Assembly (NCBI GenBank): GCA_007120615.1
Contig: SKNI01000423.1
Span: forward strand, 1 to 6,261
DNA: 6,261 bases
Direction: 5' to 3'
Source of the DNA: Myxococcales bacterium
Lineage (GTDB): Bacteria; Myxococcota_A; Bradymonadia; Bradymonadales; Bradymonadaceae
Shown here: one piece after another, positions 1-6,261 of the stretch
Layout of the letters: every line of letters starts with the position of its first letter
Numbering within the stretch: position 1 is the first letter of the stretch
Program-made: the position numbers and the translations under genes
Notes under the pieces: generated by a model
What the model saw: the letters and a program-made list of their open reading frames with translations, nothing else
Told to the model about the DNA's origin: nothing
The model's database searches: none

Positions 1-325
1 AATAAGCATTCACCAGTGTGAGCGCCCCCTTTTTGGCGATCTGAACTCGGCCCTCCACGTCGAATTTCTCCACCCCCAGACAATCGAGGACCTCATCGAA
101 CTCCACTTTACTGTAGAGCCCGACGCCGCTATATCCCTTCTTTTCGGCCGAACAGAAGTGGGTATTCCAACCTTCGGGCTCTCGTGCTTTTTTGGAGAGC
201 TGCTCCCGCAAGACCCGGGTCTCTTGCAGCCCCACGATCTCCCCATCTTGCTCTTGCAGCCACTCGAGAAAGCCCTTACGAACAGCCGCTCTGAGACCAT
301 TTACATTCCAACTGACGATTTTCAT
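1..325 (-). CDS. xth: Exodeoxyribonuclease III (AP endonuclease family), N-terminal part, cut by the window edge
   Basis: This is a Mg-dependent AP endonuclease and 3'-5' exonuclease of base-excision repair, acting on DNA in the cytoplasm. The minus strand reads from an ATG at 325 into an open frame with no stop before the edge, giving 108 complete codons, about 40% of the usual 250-270 residues. The N-terminus MKIVSWNVNGLRA is the family signature and carries the active-site Asn (N7). GLQETR holds the metal-binding Glu (E35, equivalent to E. coli E34). GYSGVGLYSK follows at about 66-75 and a DVEGRV segment at about 90-95. The last full codon is Tyr108 in LVNAY, which aligns with the catalytic Tyr of E. 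coli ExoIII (Y109). The later Asp, Asn and His catalytic residues lie outside the window. A GGAG at 335-332 sits 6 nt before the ATG and supports this start. The gene is divergent from the kinase gene. The family call is secure. Exact subfamily is less so, as GYSGVG is closer to ExoA/APE1-type sequences than to E. coli Xth. Confidence 0.93.
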   Translation of the reverse strand, partial: MKIVSWNVNGLRAAVRKGFLEWLQEQDGEIVGLQETRVLREQLSKKAREPEGWNTHFCSAEKKGYSGVGLYSKVEFDEVLDCLGVEKFDVEGRVQIAKKGALTLVNAY

Positions 326-393
326 TTTTTGCTCCGTGATTACAACTTGCGCCGTCCTGAACCGGTGGGTATCAGAGGAGCGAGGATTTTGTA

Positions 394-399
394 AATATA
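394..399 (-). promoter_or_regulatory. Possible -10 element for xth
   Basis: On the minus strand this reads TATATT, 5 of 6 matches to the sigma-70 -10 consensus, inside the only AT-rich patch of the intergenic region. It would place the transcript start about 60 nt before the xth ATG. No good -35 hexamer is found 16-18 bp upstream and there is no extended -10 TG, so the call is weak. Confidence 0.22.
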
Positions 400-450
400 G
401 AGAACGGCAAATTCGACCTCCGGCCGACGGGTCTCAGACTTCCGTAAGTT

Positions 451-472
451 GCACCGCCGGGCTGGCCCGTGC
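451..472. repeat. GC-rich inverted repeat upstream of the kinase gene
   Basis: CGGGC at 458-462 and GCCCG at 465-469 are perfect inverted copies two bases apart. GCA at 451-453 and TGC at 470-472 extend the pairing, leaving a four-base bulge on one side. It lies 7 bp upstream of the TTGACC element and could be a regulator-binding site or a hairpin. No T-tract follows, so it is not a typical terminator. In GC-rich DNA such a small repeat can also arise by chance. Confidence 0.35.
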
Positions 473-479
473 TACAAAT

Positions 480-506
480 TTGACCTGAGCAACGTAGGCG
501 TAAGAT
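480..506 (+). promoter_or_regulatory. Possible sigma-70 type promoter of the kinase gene
   Basis: TTGACC at 480-485 matches the -35 consensus at five of six positions and TAAGAT at 501-506 matches the -10 at four of six. The 15-bp spacer is shorter than the ideal 17. Transcription would start near 513 and give a leader of about 75 nt. An alternative pair, TTGCAC at 449-454 with TACAAA at 473-478 (18-bp spacer), is about equally weak. Neither is certain. Confidence 0.3.
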
Positions 507-576
507 GTCGCAGAGAGACACCGTGGATGGCGCAAGTTACGCCACCTGCTGCGCCGAACGCCGCCGCCGGCGCTCC

Positions 577-580
577 GGAG
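577..580 (+). promoter_or_regulatory. Ribosome binding site that decides the kinase start
   Basis: GGAG is centred before two adjacent ATG codons at 588 and 591. The spacing is 7 nt to the first and 10 nt to the second, so 588 is preferred. The choice changes the protein by only one methionine. Confidence 0.65.
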
Positions 581-587
581 ACACTCT

Positions 588-3500
588 ATGATGCCAGAAA
601 ATCACGCTTTGCCGGAAGCCGGCGACCTCATTGGTGGGCGCTTCCGTATCCTGGAAGTCCTGGGGACCGGTGGGTTTGGTACGGTCTACAAGGCTTTGCA
701 GGAGAATATCGGCCGCGACGTGGCCTTGAAGTTTCTGACCCCTGGCGTCGCCAAAGATCCGATCAACGTGGAGCGCTTTCGGCGGGAAGCCTTTCACGTC
801 AGCCAGCTTCGCCACCCCAACACCATCACACTCTATGATTATGGCCAGACCGAAGACGGATTGGCCTATATGGTCATGGAATATCTGGACGGAATTAGCC
901 TCTCCGATCTGATCCAGTCCGGAAACGGCATCCCCTGGCCTCGGGCCGCTCATATCTTTATCCAGGTGCTCAAGAGCCTCTCCGAGGCCCATCGTCACGG
1001 TTTGGTGCACCGGGATCTCAAGCCCGAGAATATCTTCTTATGTGAACTCTTCGGGGAGCAAGATTATGTCAAAGTCCTCGACTTTGGCGTCGCCAAGATG
1101 ACCCTGGCCGAGGCCGATGAGGAGAGCGACGAAGAAGATCTCACCCGGGCGGGAAGAATCTTCGGCACGCCCCTTTATATGGCGCCGGAGCAAGCCTGTG
1201 CCGAGCCCATCACTCCGGCCACCGACGTCTACGCGCTGGGCTTATTATTATTCGAGATCACCACCGGCCAGCCGCCCGTCACCGGGCGAAATCGCATGGA
1301 CGTCATCCACAAGCAGATCCGCGATCCGGTCCCCATCCTCACCGATGAGTTACGGGGAACTCCCATGGGGGAGTTGATCCGAAAAGCCTGCGAGAAAGAG
1401 CCGGAGCACCGCTTTCCCGATGCCCCGACCCTTCTGGAAGGATTCTACCGCGCCCTGGCCCAGATGCAGGTCGTTCCGGCGCCCAAAGGCGGCGGTCGAC
1501 CGGAGATGTCGATGCCCCATATGACCGTCCCCCCGGCGGTTCAAGATGCCCATTCTCGGCGGGCCGATACGACCGAAGAGTCCAGTGTCATCGAGGAAGC
1601 GGTCTTTACCCCGGCGCCAAAGGGCGTCGAGATCGACCACGCGGCCCTCTCCGAGGAGGACTCCGACCCCACGGAATTATTTGAGCCCGTGGAGTTGGAG
1701 CATCTCCCGGAGGTCGCCGTCGAGCACGGCCCCCCGCGAGTAGAGATTCGCCGAATTGGACGGGCCGAGGAAGCTCCCGGGGCCGGCACCCCGAGCCATC
1801 CCTTTCAGATGCGCACCCACTCCCGCCCTCGCTTTGACCTTCCCCTGATCGGCCGGGATCGAGAATTCGACAAACTCACCGGCCTCGCTCGCAGCGCCGG
1901 TCAGATGAGCACCGGACAGATGGTCCTGGTCGAAGGCGAAGGTGGCGTTGGAAAAACCCACCTCCTCCACGCCGCAATGAGTGCTCTCTCCGATGAAGGG
2001 GTCGACTTTTCTTCGGCAGCCTTTCGACGCCGGTCTCTTCCCATGGAAGCGCTCCGCGAGGCCATCGCCGGACTCTGGGGCGTCTCCCACAGCGAACGCA
2101 TGGAGGTGGACCGAGTCGTCCGCGGCGATCTGAACCAGCTGGGAGGTTTCTCGGAGCGCGAGATCGACAGCCTCATCGAATTTTTGCGCCCCCGGGCCAG
2201 CCAGCCCCCTCCGGAGATCGCCGGCTCCGAAGCCGGGGTCCTTTACGCCCGCCTGGAGCGTTTGCTGATACGCCTGGCCGAGCGCCGCACCATTTTGCTC
2301 TGCCTCGAAGATATCCAATACGCCGACGGCGCCACCCTGGCGTTTCTGGAATATTTGGCGGTCACCGTCCGCACCCACGCCTGTCCCATCGTCGTCTTTA
2401 TGTCCATGCGCCCCGAGGAGCGAGGGCTCAACCCCGATCTGGACCAGAATCTTCATACCATCAGCTCCAATATCGGCGTTGGATTTACCAGAATTCGTCT
2501 TCGACGCTTAAGCGGTCGGGCCCTGGCTGTATTTCTCGACTCCATCCTCCCGCTGGAGCCCCGTTTAAAAGAGAGAGTGGGCTGGCTCTGTCAGGGCGTT
2601 CCCCTGCACGCCATTCAGATCATCCGCTACCTTCAGAACGAGGGTAATCTTCAAAAAGAAGGCGAGCGCTGGCGACTCAAGAGTGGAAACCCGCGAACCA
2701 TCGATCTGCCTCCGGATTTGATGGAGTTGATGGCCCTGCGTATCAAGCAGGCCGTCACCAAACACAAGCACCGCCCCCACCTACATCGTATTCTACAATG
2801 GCTCGCCGTCCTGGGGATGCGGGTACCCGTGGAATTGCTCAAGATGGTCATCAATCACGCCGAGAACTTCGATGATAATGACCTGGAGCGCGACCTCCAC
2901 GCCCTGAGCGAAGAGGCTATCTGCCGCCAGTCGGTCCATAAAAGTCTTATCTGCGTGGAATTCGAAAATAGCCTCCTCCGAGAGGCGCTCCTCGACGAGA
3001 TCCGGGAGCAATGGTCGACCCGAAATCTCCACCGCGTCGCCGCCCAGCAAAAAGTGGCCTTCTACGAAGAGCGTCAGACCGAAGTGCCCCTGGTGGAGAT
3101 CGCCGACCACTGGCGACGCGCCGGAGAGATGGAGCGCTACCGAGACACCCTGGCCGCCAGTTGCCGTCGCTCCATGGAGCGCTTCGATCTGCGGGGAGCA
3201 CGGGAGCGCTACCGAGAGCTAATCGCCCTTTTAGAAAACCAGAACCTCCGCGAACATCTGTGGACCGAAGCCCACCTGGCCCTCGCTGATCTGGCCCGCC
3301 GGTTTGGCGAATTCGGACTGGCCGAAGATCATTATCGCCGCGTCGTCGAGTCGGGAGAGGCCTCGGGCACCGAGAAGAGTCGCGCGCTCCGGGGATTTGG
3401 TCACCTTCTGACCATCCAGTCGCGCTACAAGCAGGCCACCGGCCTATACAGCCAGGCTCTCGACTGGAGCCAGCGGATCAACGACCCCGAGGGCATCGCT

Positions 3501-4775
3501 AAGGCTCTCGTCGGACTCTCCCGGGTTCATCTGATGCAGGGCGATCCTCGAAGCGGAGAGAAAGTCCGACACCGACTCGAGTCGATGCTCGGCGAGGTGC
3601 AGAGCCCTGAGGTTCACGGAAAGGTGTTGCTGCATCTGGCGGAAGCCGCGCAACGGCGCGGTGATCTTCGAAAGCGCTATAATTATCTCTCTCGAGCCCG
3701 CGAGGCCCTCCAGCGCTCCTCCGACCGTCAGGGTCTGGGAGACGCCCTCATCGCTCTTAGCAGCGCGGTGATGAGCCCCTCGTTGACCGCCCCCGATCGA
3801 TTCACCCAGGCCGAAGAGACCCTTCTTGAGGCTATGGAACTCAAACGATCCTTAGGCGATCGCCACGGCGTCGCCGAGGTCTTTCGACACCTTGGACAAC
3901 TGGAGTTGGAGCGCGGAAACTTTGAGCAGGCCGAGGGCAACCTCCAACGCAGCCTGGCCATCCACCAGGCCCTTGGGACTCCCTTCAATATCGGCGCTGC
4001 CCACAACGCCCTGGGTGTCCTCCACGTCATGACCCGACGCTACGAGTCCGCCGACCAACACTTTGACGCCTCCATCGACGTCTTCAAGCGAATGGGCGAT
4101 CAGATCGCCATCTCACAGCCCCTGCTCAATAAGGGAATCGTGGCGATCAACCTCCGCCACTTCAACAAGGCTCAGACCTATCTGCGAGAGGCCCGCCGCC
4201 TCAAAGAGTCTCTCGGCACCAGCTGGGCCCTCTTCGATCTTCGCAATCAACTGGCCATCGTCAATATGTGGTTTGGCCAATTCGACACCGCCGAGCGCCT
4301 CCTCAAAGAGACCCTCGCTCACGTCGATCGCCACGGCACCGCCGAAGACCGAGCCATGGCCCGCAGCCTGATGGGACTCTTGCAATGTTTTCAAAGTCGT
4401 CTACAAATGGCGGCCCTGGAACTCGGACGGGCCCGGGCCGACGCCGACGACCTTAATATCGAACGAATTCGTGTTTTCTGCCGGGCCAACGCTGCGTTTT
4501 ACGCCTTATTGACCGAGTCACACGCCACCTACGAAGATCTCGTGGAGTCCGTCGATTCCCACAACCTCCTGGCCGAATTGGATCGGGATGTGTGGTTGGA
4601 TCTGCTCGCCAAGATGGCGCGATTCACGGCAGAAAAAGATCGCACTCGTCAATCGGCGCGCCTGTTACGGGCAGCCGGAACCATCGCCCAGCGATTCGGA
4701 AATACCGACGCTGGCCAGAGTCTTATCGAAGAAGCCGACTCTCTTGAGAAAGAATTGGCCGCGCTTAATGATTAA
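588..4775 (+). CDS. Soluble Ser/Thr protein kinase fused to a STAND/AAA-type ATPase and TPR-like repeats (PknK-like architecture)
   Basis: This 1395-residue protein probably phosphorylates Ser/Thr on partner proteins in response to a signal sensed through its ATPase and repeat regions. Residues about 18-290 are a complete Hanks-type kinase: glycine loop GTGGFGTV (26-33), VALK lysine K48, helix-C Glu E67, HRDLKPEN (141-148, catalytic D143), DFG (165-167), GTPLYMAPEQ (193-202), the DVYALG Asp (D213) and the late conserved Arg (R275). Residues 291-415 form an acidic, proline-rich linker, probably disordered. An ATPase domain starts with LIGRDREF (420-427), has Walker A GEGGVGKT (450-457) and Walker B LLCLED (570-575), and continues into helical regions to about 880. 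From about 890 to 1290 come roughly ten TPR-like helical pairs, followed by a helical tail. I see no signal peptide, membrane segment, PASTA, cyclase or HTH domain, so it should be cytosolic. The order matches M. tuberculosis PknK and many myxobacterial kinases. The signal and the substrates are unknown. The dehydratase gene follows 38 bp later. Confidence 0.93.
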   Translation: MMPENHALPEAGDLIGGRFRILEVLGTGGFGTVYKALQENIGRDVALKFLTPGVAKDPINVERFRREAFHVSQLRHPNTITLYDYGQTEDGLAYMVMEYLDGISLSDLIQSGNGIPWPRAAHIFIQVLKSLSEAHRHGLVHRDLKPENIFLCELFGEQDYVKVLDFGVAKMTLAEADEESDEEDLTRAGRIFGTPLYMAPEQACAEPITPATDVYALGLLLFEITTGQPPVTGRNRMDVIHKQIRDPVPILTDELRGTPMGELIRKACEKEPEHRFPDAPTLLEGFYRALAQMQVVPAPKGGGRPEMSMPHMTVPPAVQDAHSRRADTTEESSVIEEAVFTPAPKGVEIDHAALSEEDSDPTELFEPVELEHLPEVAVEHGPPRVEIRRIGRAEEAPGAGTPSHPFQMRTHSRPRFDLPLIGRDREFDKLTGLARSAGQMSTGQMVLVEGEGGVGKTHLLHAAMSALSDEGVDFSSAAFRRRSLPMEALREAIAGLWGVSHSERMEVDRVVRGDLNQLGGFSEREIDSLIEFLRPRASQPPPEIAGSEAGVLYARLERLLIRLAERRTILLCLEDIQYADGATLAFLEYLAVTVRTHACPIVVFMSMRPEERGLNPDLDQNLHTISSNIGVGFTRIRLRRLSGRALAVFLDSILPLEPRLKERVGWLCQGVPLHAIQIIRYLQNEGNLQKEGERWRLKSGNPRTIDLPPDLMELMALRIKQAVTKHKHRPHLHRILQWLAVLGMRVPVELLKMVINHAENFDDNDLERDLHALSEEAICRQSVHKSLICVEFENSLLREALLDEIREQWSTRNLHRVAAQQKVAFYEERQTEVPLVEIADHWRRAGEMERYRDTLAASCRRSMERFDLRGARERYRELIALLENQNLREHLWTEAHLALADLARRFGEFGLAEDHYRRVVESGEASGTEKSRALRGFGHLLTIQSRYKQATGLYSQALDWSQRINDPEGIAKALVGLSRVHLMQGDPRSGEKVRHRLESMLGEVQSPEVHGKVLLHLAEAAQRRGDLRKRYNYLSRAREALQRSSDRQGLGDALIALSSAVMSPSLTAPDRFTQAEETLLEAMELKRSLGDRHGVAEVFRHLGQLELERGNFEQAEGNLQRSLAIHQALGTPFNIGAAHNALGVLHVMTRRYESADQHFDASIDVFKRMGDQIAISQPLLNKGIVAINLRHFNKAQTYLREARRLKESLGTSWALFDLRNQLAIVNMWFGQFDTAERLLKETLAHVDRHGTAEDRAMARSLMGLLQCFQSRLQMAALELGRARADADDLNIERIRVFCRANAAFYALLTESHATYEDLVESVDSHNLLAELDRDVWLDLLAKMARFTAEKDRTRQSARLLRAAGTIAQRFGNTDAGQSLIEEADSLEKELAALND

Positions 4776-4801
4776 GTCCAAATCTACACCCCTCCATTTT
4801 T

Positions 4802-4805
4802 AGGA
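4802..4805 (+). promoter_or_regulatory. Ribosome binding site that decides the dehydratase start
   Basis: AGGA lies 8 nt before the ATG at 4814 but only 2 nt before an in-frame TTG at 4808. This favours 4814 over the longer reading. Confidence 0.6.
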
Positions 4806-4813
4806 AATTGATA

Positions 4814-5104
4814 ATGGGAAACAAACGCCTCACCAAAAAAGAAATCACCGCCGGACTCAAATCACTCGACGGCTGGGAGCTCGACGACCAGTCCATCGTG
4901 CGCTCCCTTGAGTTCGAAGATTTCGGCGAAGCCATCGACTTCATCGTCCGAATCGCCGATCACGCCGAAGACTCCGATCACCACCCTGAAATTTTTAATG
5001 TCTATAATTCGGTCAAACTCCGCCTCACCACCCACGACGCCGACGGATTGACCCAGAAAGACCTCGACCTCGCCAAATTGATCGATGACGAGGTCGAAGT
5101 CTAA
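4814..5104 (+). CDS. phhB: Pterin-4a-carbinolamine dehydratase (4a-hydroxytetrahydrobiopterin dehydratase, DCoH family)
   Basis: This enzyme dehydrates 4a-hydroxytetrahydropterin to quinonoid dihydropterin and so helps recycle the pterin cofactor of aromatic amino acid hydroxylases. The 96-residue length is normal for this single-domain cytosolic family. The key motif DHHPEIFNVYNSV spans about 55-67 and TTHDADGLTQKD spans 72-83. H56, H57 and H74 have the same spacing as the catalytic His61, His62 and His79 of mammalian DCoH. The N-terminal KSLDGWEL (16-23) is also typical. The start is the ATG at 4814, chosen for its AGGA at 8 nt. An in-frame TTG two codons earlier is too close to that site. 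The gene sits 38 bp after the kinase with no terminator or clear promoter between, so co-transcription is likely. No phenylalanine hydroxylase gene is in the window, so the physiological partner is not shown. Some bacterial members are thought to act in other pterin pathways. The symbol follows Pseudomonas usage. Confidence 0.93.
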   Translation: MGNKRLTKKEITAGLKSLDGWELDDQSIVRSLEFEDFGEAIDFIVRIADHAEDSDHHPEIFNVYNSVKLRLTTHDADGLTQKDLDLAKLIDDEVEV

Positions 5105-5130
5105 TACGCTACTTTGGGGGGAGCGTTTTT
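5103..5130 (+). terminator. Weak intrinsic terminator after the dehydratase gene
   Basis: ACGCT at 5106-5110 pairs with AGCGT at 5122-5126. The inner sequence can add C-G and G-T pairs after one mismatch, and a run of five T (5126-5130) follows. It begins at the dehydratase stop codon, and the space before the convergent E1 gene is only 30 bp. Read on the other strand, the hairpin is not followed by a T-rich tract, so it probably acts on plus-strand transcripts only. The perfect stem is just five pairs, so termination strength is uncertain. Confidence 0.4.
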
Positions 5131-5134
5131 GATT

Positions 5135-6261
5135 TCAGTACTTTGCCAGCCACTCGATGGCTTCCGCGATATTCTCAATCTGGGGCAAAATCTCATCTTC
5201 CAGATCGGGATGGTAGGCCACAAAGCTGTCCAGCGCCGCCACTCGTTTGATGGGCCCATCGAGATATTCGAAGAGCTCATCGGCGATGCGGGTGGCGATC
5301 TCCGTTCCATATCCCCATGAAATATTATCTTCGTAGGCTAAGATGACCTTATTGGTCTTCTTGATCGATCTGGAGATGGCATCCCAGTCGTAGGGATTCA
5401 GTGTCCGCAGATCGAGGATCTCCACACTTACGTCTTTATTCTGCAGCGCCGCCCTCCGACTGCGTTCTACCAGGGCGCCGTAGGTGATCACCGTCAGGTC
5501 CGTTCCCTCCTGCACCACCTTTGCTTTGCCGAAGGGAATCATATAATTCTCCCCCGGATTTCGACCCTTATTATAGGTCTGGCGATAGAGGTGTTTGTGC
5601 TCCAGAAACATCACCGGATCATCACAGCGAATCGCCGTTCGAAGCAGACCGTTGGCGTCCTCGGCGGTGGCCGGCATCACCACCCGAAGCCCCGGGATAT
5701 GGGTAAAAAGAGTCGCTCCCGATTGACTGTGATAGGGAGCGCCACCTTTGAGATATCCACCGATGGGGACTCGAACCACCACGGGGGCTTTGAAGTTATT
5801 ATTGGAGCGCCACCGGATATTGGAGAGCTCATTTTTGAGCTGCATATAAGCGGGCCAGATATAGTCGAAGAATTGAATCTCCACCACCGGCTTTAAGCCT
5901 CTCGTCGCCATCCCGATGGCCCGGCCGATGATATTGGCCTCCGCCAGGGGGCTGTTGAAGACCCGGTCGCTGCCGAACTCGGTTTGCAATCGATGGGTGA
6001 CCTTAAAGACCCCACCCTTTCCTTTGACCTGACCCAATAATTCTTCTTTGGTCACATCGGCGACATCCTCCCCGAAGATGACGATGGAGGGATCGCGGCG
6101 CATCTCGGTGCGCAAACAATCATTGATCAAATCTACGACCGTGGTCTCGGTGGCGTCTTCGGCGTATTGGGGTGCCGTCGAAAAGTCCGATGAGGTCGGA
6201 TCGACATCGGGACTGTAGACGTAATCCAGTGCCGTCTCCGGTGCCGGCGTCGCCATCTGCA
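5135..6261 (-). CDS. 2-oxoacid dehydrogenase E1, beta-type region (probably the C-terminal part of a fused alpha-beta E1), cut by the window edge
   Basis: This is part of the thiamine-diphosphate-dependent E1 that decarboxylates a 2-oxoacid (pyruvate or branched-chain type) and passes the acyl group to the E2 lipoyl domain of a cytosolic complex. Numbering from the methionine at 6256, a transketolase-type pyrimidine-binding domain spans about 38-235. It has VIFGEDVAD (59-67), whose Glu63 should be the cofactor-activating glutamate, NSPLAEANIIG (101-111), and GGAPYHSQS with His176. A transketolase C-terminal domain follows to residue 373 and includes LRTLNP and the AYHPDLED segment. The reading frame stays open upstream of that methionine to the edge, and no ribosome binding site is visible in the few bases before it. 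The segment before the beta domain contains YSPDVDPTSS, which I recall from the linker of fused alpha-beta E1 proteins. I therefore treat 6256 as internal and the gene as incomplete. Substrate cannot be assigned from this part. It converges on the dehydratase gene 30 bp away. Confidence 0.88.
   Translation of the reverse strand, partial: QMATPAPETALDYVYSPDVDPTSSDFSTAPQYAEDATETTVVDLINDCLRTEMRRDPSIVIFGEDVADVTKEELLGQVKGKGGVFKVTHRLQTEFGSDRVFNSPLAEANIIGRAIGMATRGLKPVVEIQFFDYIWPAYMQLKNELSNIRWRSNNNFKAPVVVRVPIGGYLKGGAPYHSQSGATLFTHIPGLRVVMPATAEDANGLLRTAIRCDDPVMFLEHKHLYRQTYNKGRNPGENYMIPFGKAKVVQEGTDLTVITYGALVERSRRAALQNKDVSVEILDLRTLNPYDWDAISRSIKKTNKVILAYEDNISWGYGTEIATRIADELFEYLDGPIKRVAALDSFVAYHPDLEDEILPQIENIAEAIEWLAKY

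Larger units (their letters stand above)
326..587. promoter_or_regulatory. Divergent intergenic region between xth and the kinase gene
   Basis: This 262-bp stretch separates two start codons that point away from each other, so it must hold the promoters of both transcripts unless one is expressed from further away. It contains an AT-rich patch at about 386-400, a GC-rich inverted repeat at 451-472, and a TTGACC element at 480-485. Short open frames crossing it run into the kinase gene in the wrong frame and show no family resemblance, so I see no gene in it. The role as a shared regulatory region is inferred from gene orientation. Confidence 0.6.

Noticed and set aside
463..475. Sigma-54 promoter from TGGCCCG
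   Set aside because: The required GC of the -12 element (TTGC-like) is missing at the right distance.
449..838. 129-codon plus-strand frame crossing the intergenic region into the kinase gene
   Set aside because: It overlaps the kinase in another frame, with low-complexity Arg/Pro-rich content and no resemblance to a protein family.
537..1010. 157-codon minus-strand frame overlapping the kinase start
   Set aside because: It is antisense to well-conserved kinase motifs and has no family resemblance.
1677..2456. 259-codon open frame on the minus strand inside the kinase gene
   Set aside because: It lies fully antisense to the ATPase region, which has clear Walker motifs. The predicted protein has no recognisable motif, and GC-rich coding DNA commonly leaves long antisense frames.
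4808..4813. TTG at 4808 as the dehydratase start
   Set aside because: Only 2 nt separate it from AGGA, while the ATG at 4814 has a normal 8-nt spacing and gives the usual family length.
4776..4813. Terminator between the kinase and the dehydratase, suggested by the TTTTT run at about 4797-4801
   Set aside because: No inverted repeat precedes the T-run, so it lacks a stem.
1..6261. Mobile element, phage, CRISPR, toxin-antitoxin or defence system
   Set aside because: No transposase, integrase, terminal repeats, repeat-spacer array or defence-family protein is visible. All four genes are housekeeping or signalling families with similar base composition.

Overview
The window looks like ordinary chromosomal DNA from a moderately GC-rich, signalling-rich Gram-negative bacterium. 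The best guess is a deltaproteobacterial-type lineage (Myxococcota or Bradymonadota-like). This rests on two things: a 1395-residue protein joining a Ser/Thr kinase, a STAND/AAA-type ATPase and TPR-like repeats, and a 2-oxoacid dehydrogenase E1 whose sequence resembles alpha-beta fused forms. The taxonomic placement is inference. No marker gene in the window settles it.

Layout, left to right. (1) 1-325, minus strand: the first 108 codons of an exodeoxyribonuclease III (Xth) gene, cut by the left edge. (2) 326-587: a 262-bp divergent intergenic region with candidate promoters and a GC-rich inverted repeat. (3) 588-4775, plus strand: the kinase-ATPase-TPR gene, two thirds of the window. (4) 4814-5104, plus strand: a small pterin-4a-carbinolamine dehydratase gene 38 bp downstream of the kinase, with no terminator between, so probably co-transcribed. 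(5) 5103-5130: a short hairpin plus T-tract that could end this transcript. (6) 5135-6261, minus strand: the C-terminal (beta-like) part of a thiamine-diphosphate-dependent 2-oxoacid dehydrogenase E1. It converges on the dehydratase gene and is cut by the right edge.

The four genes belong to separate functions: DNA repair, signalling, pterin recycling and central carbon or branched-chain metabolism. Nothing in the window joins them into one pathway. The most notable gene is the large soluble kinase. It has all visible catalytic motifs for both phosphotransfer and nucleotide binding, no membrane segment and no recognisable DNA-binding or cyclase output domain. I see no mobile element, CRISPR array, tRNA, rRNA or clear sign of horizontal transfer, and no convincing undescribed system. 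The findings are modest leads.
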